Assembly: GCA_034509425.1 (NCBI GenBank)
Contig: JAVTVJ010000041.1
Span: 124,001 to 188,000 of the forward strand
Direction of reading: 5' to 3'
DNA: 64,000 nt
Source of the DNA: Eopsaltria australis
Taxonomy: Eukaryota; Chordata; Aves; Passeriformes; Petroicidae
Part shown: positions 53,501 to 64,000 of the stretch, one piece after another
How positions within the stretch are numbered: position 1 is the stretch's first letter
How the letters are laid out: each line of letters begins with the position of its first letter
Notes under the pieces: generated by a model
What the model saw: the letters and a program-made list of their open reading frames with translations, nothing else
Told to the model about the DNA's origin: nothing
Database searches by the model: none
Translations under genes and position numbers: made by a program

Positions 53501-56500
53501 TCTCTTAATTCTAGAATTAATTACTTTTCTTAATTACAATTTCCTTTCAAAATAACCTGTAGAAAATAATTGAGTCCTTTTGAAAGGAAGAAAAGACAAG
53601 AGCACTGCAATTACACTTGTATCAGTTGTTGAGAGTGGGTAGTAATTTTTTTCAAGTAATGGACTCTGCATTTGATTTTTGAGGCTTTTTGAGTATGTTG
53701 GCTCAAGTTTCTTAATTAGTTACAAAAAACTGCAGGTGTATTGGCAAAGACTGTTATTTAGCCTGGGAAATGTTCCAGGAGACAGTTTTGTGGGTTTTTT
53801 TTTGTAATGTAAATATTTAGCTATATTATTACCAGTAATTTTAAAGGTTCCACACTGTGTGACTACTGTGTATTTAAACATTGTAGCTTCACTTGGATGA
53901 CTGACAAAACAAATGATAACCTAAGAGTATAATCTTTATTGTGAGAGGGGATTGAACATTACTGAATTACTTGCAGAAATGACAAGTGGTATCTGAAGGG
54001 GTGTCAGCACCATGCAGGTGGCTCTGAGCAATGCAGAAATGCTGCAAAAAGTGAGCCATGCTCAAGTGCCACTCTAAGTTAGTTTAAAATAGAATAAATA
54101 CTTTATCAAAGTTTCTGCAACTGAAAAAATTAAAGCAGTATTCTTGCTGATCTTGCTAAAATCTAGGGATTTCATAAAGCTCTTTCAAGTAATTTTGTAT
54201 AGGTTATCGAAAGTTAGATTCTTGAGTGTCATTAAGGTTTTATGACTCTTGCAGCCAGGTGTTTGTTTGTTTTTTCTTTAAATTTTCATGAACATTTTGC
54301 TACTGATCTGACTACAGGAATTTAATTATCTTTTTTTCCATAAAACACTAGGTGTGGTTAATTGCTGAGCAAAGTTCTTGTGTGTGCTGTACCTGTTAAG
54401 TAGCTGACTGCTAATAGAATAGAACCTTCCAGCTGATTTCTGTCTATTCTGGGCGGGTCAGTTCAGTTTCAGAGTGGGTGGGAAGTTGCACCAGTAATTG
54501 AAAGGCACAAGGGTTACAGTGAGCTGTGAAGATGTGCTTACAATGGCTTTTAAATGCTTTTAAAAGATGCTGCAGCCTGTAGTAAACTTTACTGTGGGTG
54601 ATCTGCTTTTTGTTTTTCTCTTTATATTTGTACAAAGCAGGATGAGAATAGGTGTAGAAACTTCTATGTTTGAATGATGTCAGTTTGCAGATAACTTGCA
54701 TAAAATCTAACTGTTCGAAGGTTGAGACCAAGATAAATTAATATCATCTGAATGTATGGTCCTGTTGACTTCAGTTTGACTGCTGAGCAGACTAAATGCT
54801 GATTTACCTCAATAAGGTTTTACAGAATCTGGTCCTATATTTTGGTATTATTTTAATGTCTGAATCAGTATGGTGATATTTGGGTTGTATTTTCTTATAC
54901 AGAACAATATTTTTTCTTCAATTACAGATGAGAGTTCCCTTTGAATACACCAAGTTTTAAAAACTGTTTTGTATGGACAGTAAGCTGGACCAGACTTTCT
55001 GTGCATACAATGATTTCTATCCAGTCAAAGTGTGTGAAGATGTTTCTGATATATTTGCTCTGTAACTGATCCTCTCTTGAGAGGTGTATGAAAACACTGC
55101 AGTCAAAATTTGAACTAACAGATTTCCTGTGGGAATAAGGCTTAATGTAATTCTACTAAAGACAGTGGAATTATTAATCAGCTGATGGAAATCAGAATAT
55201 TTCCAACAATTTCAGTAAATTTTTAGTTACACCAACTGGACAAGCTAGGCTTCTGTAATAGTGGTGAAAAAAGCAAATTAAGCTGACTCTCTTTACACAA
55301 AGCACAATAATGCATTTACATTTGATTCCAGTGTATTTTATTGCATGTCTCAGAGCAAAGGCAGTTCAGTTAAATATCAGTGGAGGGCTTTTTCTAGACA
55401 GAGACCTCTGGAAATTGCTTCAACCCTTTCACATTTAGAAAGCATATTTAGAGAAATGGGATGCCTCCATTTATGTGCTTGGATTCACAGCAGCAGAAAA
55501 ACAGTAAAATGTTTTCAGGATGATACCATTCCATTTCAGCTTATTCCACTACAAGTAATGGTATTTTATTGTAGAGTCCTACATCAATATCTAGGAAAAA
55601 TAAATTGGAGGTAATTTGCTTTATATGACTGATAAAAATTTTCAAACATCTGTCAGTCATGTTACCCACTTTTTCATACTGCTGTTCTGCCAGTCTCCAG
55701 CCTTCTCCAGGCTATGAAATCCTTAAACAACACTTCCATCATGCATGTAGAAATACATATAAGTCAGGACTATCCTCAATTGCATTTGAGCTGTATTTGA
55801 GCACAGTTAAATGGATTTTTGCCTTGGAAATAAGATGTAATAATTCGAATTCCCTTCCTGGACAATGCCTACTCTTGACTGGTTAAAAATCATCTCCCTT
55901 GACCTAGAACATGATATATGCATTTAAATCTACTTTTAAATCCAGTTAATCCATAGAGATTTATATTAGGTGAGGATTAGAAGAGCATGGCTGTGTTACT
56001 CAGGGAGTACTGTGAGGGCCAAACTTCCTGCTAGAAACCATCAACAGCAAAAGAGAAAAAAAAAAGCTGGGATGTGACCTGAAGATATGCTCTTGGGATA
56101 ACATATCATGTCGTGTTTATGATACACAATCTTACAAGTTTGAATAGAATTTATGTTTTGCTAAACCTCATCACCGAGCCTGTCTTGGATCCAGTTCATT
56201 TTGAAAGAGTAAGCCATCATTAACATTTTTTCCTTTTATTGATGAATTATAAAGTTACCATAAGTGAGCAGAAATGGTTCTAACCAAATGTTTCCCAAAA
56301 TACAGGTGCTGCAATTTCAATTTTATATGCTGTGAGAATGAACGAGAAAATGTTTTAATTTCTCACACTCTACTGAAGAAGCATCCTCATAAGAATCAGG
56401 TAAAAGTGTTCTTCTTGTATCAGTGTTTCCTTGTGCTTTGAGCTGTGAATCACCAGTGCAAGGTCACAGTAGTATTGTTTAAATAACATCACACAGGGTA

Positions 56501-59500
56501 AGATTTGTGATAAAATAGGACCTAAAAAGCATACCTGTTCATGTCAGCTCATTAACTTTGCTTACTGATTTAATTTGGGTTATTTTTGTGGCATAAGAAC
56601 CTGTGAACTGCAGCCATTTCACTCTGCAAGCCTTGAACAACGGTAGGTGATAGTTTTAAGATTAGATATGTTTAAGAATTATCACAAGGGTGCTGCAGGT
56701 CAGATCAAAGGCAACAATGTACCAATAATATTTATGTAGTTTACTTTGAAATAGAGAAGTTCAGTGTGTTCAATACCTTTAAGAATTTGGGGTTTATTTT
56801 TCACTTACACTGGTGGAAATCAAGAGTTAATGGTATTGATATCATTGGGTCTATTGTGGCTTAAAAGCAGAACAAATGAGACACTGGTAAAAGCTCTTTA
56901 GTATCTGAGCTCTCTTTCTCTGAAAAGTGTTTCAAACAACAACCTTATTGCTTTACCTGCCCATCAAGAAATCCATTACAATGTCTGTGAAACCAGAACC
57001 ATGAAACTGGGTTAGGAATTGAGCTGTGGTCTTCCACAACGCCAAGGCATGGTATGGGCTTTGTTAGCTTTTAATGAATTGTGTCACATTGCTACCAGAC
57101 AGCAAACACAATCCTATCAACTTTGCTGTTCGAAAAATATCACTGCTATATAAAAGTTATTTGAAGTTTGATGCAATCAGAAATGCATGAAGACAAAAAA
57201 ATTGAATTGAATCTTCATACTTTCTTCACCAAAATGTGTAACTCCTGAGAAACTTAGATTCTATATCCTCTCTAGCTGTTTGTGTTCCTGAGAGTTTCCT
57301 CTACAAGGAAAAGCCCTTCATATGTTTTAATTAAAGTCCAGAGAAGAAATAAATTGTCCTTGGCATATGTCATGCTAATGAGCACTAGTTAGTTTGAAAA
57401 TACATGTTCATTGGTTTTCCATGATAATTCCCTGTGAAGCAAAACACTGTGTTTATACAGAAACATTTTCTGGGAGCAGTAGGGGGCATCATTTCCCTTT
57501 TGTAATTCTTCAGAGACATTAATCTGGTGCATTATGTGTGCAAACGGAATTTTTGTTTTGTTTATGGCATTAATCCTGGGGTTAAGGTTGGCCTATGGTG
57601 AGCAATAATAAGTTTAACCTTTGACTTTGTGCAATAAGATGTAATTTATTATTTTTAGACTCTTCGTAAGTGCCATTGCCCTCACTTCTGCTTAAAATAA
57701 ATTGAGACAAGTGAGCATTTGATATCAGTGATCTTTACATGCAAGACATAAATCTAATTTACTTATTGTCTGAGCTTAGTTCTTTAGCCTCTGATTATGT
57801 CTTTTAAACAGTGCAAACATTTTTTATTTGTTTGATTTGTTAGTCAATTTTTGTAGTTCATAGACTCTTTGATCTGTCACATGGATTTCAAACCAGTAAA
57901 CATAAATCTTGGAGTTTCCAAATGCATGGAAACTTTATGAAATGTGAAAACAAAGCAAGCAAGATATTAATATGCATAATATTTACTTGCAAAGTAACCG
58001 AGATCAGGAAAGCATTTAAAATTTAATTTTCAAAAGCAATTTAAAGATCATTAAACAACTAGCAGCATATAAATATATTGTTTTTGTAGCCATTGCTTTC
58101 ACTTATAATGTGTACGTTATTTATAATTTTTTTTTAAATTGTAAGTGAAACATTTTAAACTTTTTTCTTTTTTTTTTTTTAAACACTATTATTTAATTTG
58201 CATTGAATGTTTGTGTTGCCTTTTGGTTTGTAAGTGAAGAACAAATTTATAGCAAGTTTACTACTCTCCATGCTCTTCAAGCAAGAAAAAAATATACTTT
58301 TTAATTGTGTGTACTATGACTACTTCCTCTTTTTCTCCATGTGGAGAAAGTGTTGACTCATCAAATATTTTTGGATGGATGTGAGTTATGTGCTGATTTC
58401 ATAAATGGTAGGGTTCAGGATAATTCAGGTAGAATGATTCAGACAGGCTCATGATGCTTGGTAAGACCAGAACACTGAACCTCTCCCCCATCACAGGCTT
58501 TATATTTTGATCTTGGGATCTGTGTTTATCCTAGCAATAATCATAAAAAAGTATTTTTCAGCATATATGGAGCATATACAAGTTAAAGGGCAGAAAAACT
58601 TGAAGAGAAACAAAAGTTATATAATGCTATTTTGGAAGAGTACTGATGTTTCGTAGGAATCTAAAACTGGTTTTTCAGTCTGGATTTAATAGTTTTAAAT
58701 GAAAAAAGGAAGTTAAACCACATGGTTGAAGAAGCTCAAACCATTTATACACCCTTCCCATGAAAGCATATATAGAAAATATGTGTGTAATTGCATCATT
58801 TGCATGGTAGGACTGCCCATGATCACTTTCTTTGGTCTTCATAGCACCAAGGGTTAATTTAATTGTAGTTTCAATCTTGCTCCTAAATTTAAATGTTTGA
58901 CAACTGAAGAGACTGCTAGTGTCTGTAATATGTGCTGCTATTTGAATTTTCTCCAGTTTGTTTGATATAAGTTGTCTTTTGGCTGAGCTTGCTCACAATA
59001 AAAGAGCACTCAGAGGATCAGAGGATGAGCTCAGCTCCTGCTGGCTTGTTACAGGTGAGAGATGTGCAGGATATTACAAATCCAACAGTAACAGCTGTAT
59101 CTCATGACACACAATACACAGTGATGGATTGTCAGGGTAATTAGATCAATATAATCTTAGAAGAGTAATTTTGAAAATCTTCCTGCGGCATGACTTTCAC
59201 AGATATACTTTGTAATTTCCCTTAAGTTTTAGTTATTTTAGGTAACGAACATGTAATAGTAAGAATTGAAGACACCATCATTTATGCTAATTTCATACAC
59301 TGCAGCACTGTTGAGTAGAATGTGCTTAAATATGAATTCAGGAGGAAGAAATTATTCTAGTGACACAGAAAAAGGAAAGAAGAAAGGAAGTGGTTTTTTT
59401 TTTTCCAAATGTCACAGATATGACATTAAAAAAAGGCAATTTATTTTTTAAGAGCTGGGCTGTTGTGTTTGAGAACACAAAAGCTGTGTGAGAACTGAAG

Positions 59501-60090
59501 GGTGTGCTCGTTGTTGATGAACCAATAAAATGTATTGCACTAAGATGCTATTCACACTGTAACTCCTCATATCAAATATTTGCAATAGATACCAATTTCT
59601 AAGATTGGTAATCCTCCTCACAGGGTTAGAGCATCAAGGGATGGTAACTTCCACTTGCAACAAAAGTGTATTCTTCAGCTAATGATAATAGACTGTCACT
59701 TTGGATGTTGATCAGTTGTTAAAGAGGATCTTTTTTTGTGCAGCAACTATTTCCCCCAGAATTTTGAATATCTGATGTTGTTATCAGAACTGTTGTGTCT
59801 GGAAATTCCAGTCTAGAAGCTGAAATTCTCCTAGGAGGGATAGAAAATGCAAGGATACTATGTGTCACATAAAGGTATTAGCCTGCCCCTGGAAGTGGCA
59901 CAGATAAGAGGTACATACTGCAAAATGTCATAGTCCCCAGTTTGCAGCCATCCTCAGGATAAGTCAAGATGCCTTTTCCTCTGTCCTATTTGCAGTTATT
60001 AATATTTAATGTGAAGTTATGATAAAGCAATATGGGACCAAATCCCAGGACTCTTCCCAAGACAGATATTTCTCCTGACTGCCACAATCA
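50540..60090. other. Gene-free AT-rich stretch upstream of N4BP1
   Basis: No exon, repeat array or RNA gene recognised apart from the small inverted repeat near 58100. In mammals a long gene desert separates N4BP1 from CBLN1 on this side, and the emptiness here is compatible with that. Confidence 0.55.
58097..58150. repeat. Imperfect 13-bp inverted repeat, AT-rich
   Basis: TTTCACTTATAAT (58097-58109) and ATTGTAAGTGAAA (58138-58150) are complementary except for one base, with a 28-bp AT-rich spacer. Possibly a small non-autonomous element or chance in AT-rich DNA. Confidence 0.5.
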
Positions 60091-60504
60091 GATCACCTTG
60101 AGTGCCATCACCTGGCCTGTGCAGGACATTGGGGGATCATGCCCAGTCACCCGGGGTTTATAAAAGGCAGTTCCTGCTTAAGTAACTTGATCTCCTTCTG
60201 TGACAAGGTCATCCACTTAGTGGATGAGGGAAAGGCTTTGGATCTTGTCTACCTGGACTTAAGCAAAGAATTTGACACAATTTCCCACAGCATTGTCCTG
60301 GAGAAACTGGTTGCTCGTGGCTTAGATGGGTGCCCTGTTTGCTGGGTAAAAAACTGACTGCAGTGTTGGGACCAGTCCTGTTTAATATCTGTATCAATGA
60401 TCTGGACAAGGGGTTCAAGTGCATCACCTTTGCAGGTGACACCAAGCTGGGCAGCAGTGTTGATGTGCTGGAGGGTAGGAAGGCTCTGCAGTGGGACAGG
60501 CTGT
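60091..60504 (+). pseudogene. CR1 ORF2 reverse-transcriptase fragment, inactive
   Basis: A frame near 60139-60357 reads SHPGFIKGSSCLSNLISF, then DLVYLDLSKEFDTISHS and LVARGLDGCPVCWVKN, the fingers-palm part of a CR1 reverse transcriptase. After a stop, the frame resumes with GPVLFNICINDLDKGF and FAGDTKLGSSVDVLEGRKAL. The catalytic pair (usually Ala-Asp-Asp) reads Ala-Gly-Asp, and roughly 40 residues between the two blocks are missing. It is a dead LINE remnant, not a host gene. Confidence 0.92.
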
Positions 60505-63500
60505 GAAATGTAGCTCTGAGCTCTGAATATATGACCCAATTTTTCATGTGTGTGCCTTTGTGCCCTTTCATATAGAAGTTGCAATGATAGAATATGTTGA
60601 AATTTTTCCTATCAGCATGGGAAAAAAAGCTGTCTTACTTGTCAGAGGCAGCAGGTATGAAGGTCTATCACAAGACTCTCCATTTTACTAAGCAGAAATC
60701 TTTTTCCACTGAACGGATAGTAATTCTGACAGCTCTTCTAGGTTCGTATCAAGTAATGCAGAGTTTTTTCTTTCTGAAAATAAATCTAACAGTGCTCAAC
60801 AGTATTGGAATCTTCATTCTATCTTCCTTTCCTGGTGAGTTTCTCCTTACTTATAGCAGGGTTTTTAGGTCAGAAGAATGGTTAGCCTTTAAAAACCGAG
60901 GGTTAAAGTTTGGGGAGAGAGAAGGTTGTGGCTCATGTGGAGAAGAGAAGCTAAAGATGAATTAAAGTCTCACAGCAGGGAGCTGCTGCTGACCTGTTAC
61001 CTCTAATCACTCCAGAGCTTTTCTGGGGTGGACATTTGCTCCAGCTGCAGCTGAGTCATTGGTGTACCTGAATTGATACAGCTTCTGGTACAGGTACTTT
61101 GCAGGAGTGAAATGATTCAAAAAAGAATAAATTCTGGTTCAATTAGAATATTTGCTTGTCTGCACTAGAAATATGTGTTGGTGCAGCTGCTATCAGTGGC
61201 TTTTTATCGGGGCATATTCCCTTTTATAGACAAAGACTTAAATGATGAAGAAATTCAGTGGGAAACTATGAAGTGAATGAAGATTTCCTCTCACTCAAAT
61301 GAAAGTGAAAGGCTGAGAATTGTTTCAAAATTATCTTGTGTGGGAGACGCTGTATAATTGTGGTGGTTTATTCTTCCCTCTAAAATCTGCACTGCTTTGG
61401 CCAGTGGCCAGTAGAAGAATTGCAGTCTGACAGTTTTGCCTTTTTATAATCCTATCAAATACTCTTAACTACCCAATTAAGGCAGTTTCTCTTCCACTAA
61501 CATGCTTTTCCCCCTTGTATTTTCCGTCAAGACTTTTTTTCCCTGGGTTTAAATACTTGAATTACTGCTTCAAAACGACAGTTGAACATTTTTAGGTATG
61601 CTGAGATCACTTCAGGTGATTTTTTTCTGATAGGTTGTTATGACTTAAGGGCTCTACAGATCCTAAGCAGTGGCATCTGAATGAAGTTTCAGTACATGTG
61701 GAGTCTGGCGGTGGGTTTCAATGTGTTGTCTTTTCTCTCTATTCTTTTTGTAACAAAAAAAATATTTCTGGGAATTTCCAAGGAGTACAGTACACTTCAT
61801 TTTCAGTTGTCAAGATAGCTGACAGTTTATTATGGTACCATGAATAAATTATTCCAGGGTTCACACTTAAAACAAAGGCAGAAAGACTTTCTTTTTACCT
61901 TTTTTTTTTTTTTTTAAAGCTGACATTTTGAATTTATATTAAGCATAGTATCACCTGGATACACACTGCATGAAAATGTAGACTATTCATAATGAATTAT
62001 TAACCCAAGGCTTTTACCCTTTTTTAGATGCACTGGAGATGCTCCACAGGATACTACAGGGATATGAATGTGGGAGAGAATAGGGGGTTTCTAATAAGAG
62101 GTATAGCAGGCTACAATACCAGTGCATGTCATTGTTCAGAAGCTATTTTCCATAAGAGGAAGTTTTCTATTACTGAGTGTTGTGCAGAGACCTCTGAATA
62201 TATCATTAGAAGCACAGTAATTTATGGATTTACTTTAGGTAACCTCCTCATATGTAGGTTAACTGCATAGTCAGGATTGTAGTTTAAATGTAGTCAGTGA
62301 AACTAATCCATTAGCAACTGAATTTAATGCACATTTTTAATAATGATATTTAAAATGTCAATGTTTAATCTTGTCTCGGTTCTGTTTGAAGAGTTGACAG
62401 TCTCCATGTAACACTGCAAGACTTTTTGGAACAGTCAGCTGTTTATTCAAAATGAAATAATCAGCTGCAGATAAAATTCTTCATCTTAAGTTTTGGTGCA
62501 CACGGTGGTAGGTGGCTTGAAAATTGCAAAAGGGTACAGGCAGAACCTTTCTAAATAAAAATGGCAAAGTTTGTCTTGTGTTCTTTGATTCATTTGTATT
62601 GGATGAATAACTGAAGAGCATCAAGACGAGTATTACAACTGGAGGAAGGCTGCTATTGATTTCTGTGGATTTTGAATCATATTCTCAGGGTCATATTACT
62701 GATTGTCAGAAAGTGCAGGATATTATGGGCTTGAGCTTTTTTTTCCACTGTAGTCCTAGAATATGAAAATATATGGAGTTATATAATCAGAAAGCTCAAT
62801 AGAAGACCATGATCTGAATATTTTGAGAAGACTTTTGTCTCTTTTCTACTCTTTGAATATTTGTTTTAATGCCAAGACCTTATTAAAAAAAAAGTAAAAG
62901 AGTCAAAATTACCCAAGGAACTGAGAAAAAATTAGTTAATCCTTAGATATAATCCTTAGATAGTTAATATACAAGCCTCACCCCCCCCCAGTTGGTTGGC
63001 ATACACAGTTGGAAAAAATGAAGTTTAGACAGGGCTAAAGTATGCAAAAAATATGCTGGTGACATTTGCTCTCCTTGTGGTCATTTTCCCAATTACTTTA
63101 GACTTCCAAGGCATCTTGCCTGGTTGCTGCTCAGTAACTTTCTTAGCCAGAGGAGAGCTGGAATCTTCTCCGTATATGCCTACATGATAACTGTTTTATT
63201 TGAAAACATTTAGGATGTGAAATGATGCTGTCCCTCTGACTCTCACCATTTCTGGGGAGATTCAACTTTGAATTTTTACATAATCACCCCAATGTTTCTT
63301 CCTTTACCTTCTTTCATTTTTGGCTGACATTTTCCTTCTTGGATTAGTTAGTTTTCTCTCTTTAACTTTTATTTATTGTAGTACTTAGAAGTAGCAATTT
63401 CTGAGGGACAATGCTATCTGACCTGTAATTCCTTAAGATTAGGCCTAAGTCCAGCATACAGAATTTACAAAGAGGGATAGAAATATAGTGCTAATGCTGC

Positions 63501-64000
63501 ATAGCAGTTTCAAGAGGTGCAATGAGGGCAGATATTCCTTTAAAAATCCTCCCACAAATAACTAAAATATTTTTTCCTCTCAAACAAAATTTTCCCTTCC
63601 TAAAAAAGCTTGAAGATTCAGTTGAACTGCTATTTGCTTAACACTGAGCACTAAATTAAGCTCAGAAAAATCTGTTTTGGTCTTCTCTAGTCCAGGATGT
63701 TTGAAGAGTGACCAGCAGAATCACTCTCTCAACATTCTCTGATGTTGTCATTCTTTATAGCAAACAGCACTGTTTAAAAGGTTCTGGACTTCACAGACTC
63801 TTGTAATCCTTCTTCTGTACTTTCATGACATTATGAAGGTCTGTTTTATTTGTCTTTCTAGCTGCAAGATCTTGAAATTGATTTTAAGGAATTATTTTAC
63901 TTGTTGAGATAGCTGGGATGAATTTGACCTCTAGTTTGACAGGCTTCATTTGGCTAAAGTATGGGATATGCTTATGGTTCTTCAGCTGGAGTCAAAAAAG
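60505..64000. other. Gene-free AT-rich stretch at the right edge
   Basis: Holds a T-run near 61900-61916, a short C-run near 62980-62990 and a duplicated ATCCTTAGATA motif near 62938-62961. No gene recognised; the 123-aa frame at 60594-60965 has no motif. Confidence 0.55.

Noticed and set aside
60594..60965. 123-aa plus-strand frame just after the CR1 fragment
   Set aside because: No LINE or host protein motif; AT-rich chance frame.

Overview
The window reads as vertebrate nuclear DNA, most likely from a bird. It is AT-rich and repeat-poor, and the only interspersed repeats recognised are decayed, 5'-truncated CR1 LINE fragments, the dominant retroposon of birds and other reptiles. It holds one confidently identified protein-coding gene, N4BP1 (NEDD4-binding protein 1), complete on the minus strand. 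I assembled seven coding exons by hand between 34979 and 49633. All six introns are GT-AG, their phases agree, and they join into one frame of 925 codons plus stop. N4BP1 is a KH-like/UBA-like/NYN-endoribonuclease/CoCUN protein that restrains NF-kB signalling and degrades some viral and host RNAs.

Layout. 1-31250 is gene-poor. It holds CR1 remnants (about 2040-2365, 23700-24392, 26630-26706), a perfect 15-bp inverted repeat (13554-13587), an (AAAG)n tract of about 110 bp (29318-29428) and a short minisatellite (30681-30926). A small isolated CpG-rich island (31250-31510) follows. About 31530-34978 is the probable N4BP1 3' UTR, carrying an antisense CR1 tail. 34979-49633 is N4BP1. 49640-49910 is its TATA-less, GC-box-rich CpG-island promoter, followed upstream by a CR1 fragment (49930-50275) and a GC-rich 22-bp minisatellite (50335-50439). 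50540-64000 is AT-rich intergenic DNA with one dead CR1 reverse-transcriptase fragment (60091-60504).

Main points of interest. (1) Two interlocking upstream ORFs precede the N4BP1 start; the second ends in a TGATG overlap with the main ATG. (2) The protein carries an ideal caspase-8 motif (IETD, D518) and a MALT1-like site (R539), aligned with the inactivating cleavage sites reported in human N4BP1. (3) NYN exons 5 and 6 are both exactly 108 bp, phase 2-2, and split AG|G Arg codons, so skipping either keeps frame. (4) An exon-like 63-bp segment in intron 6 would truncate the protein before its CoCUN domain. I found no CRISPR array, operon, tRNA, rRNA or plainly novel multi-gene system. No exon of SIAH1 or CBLN1, the mammalian neighbours of N4BP1, was seen.
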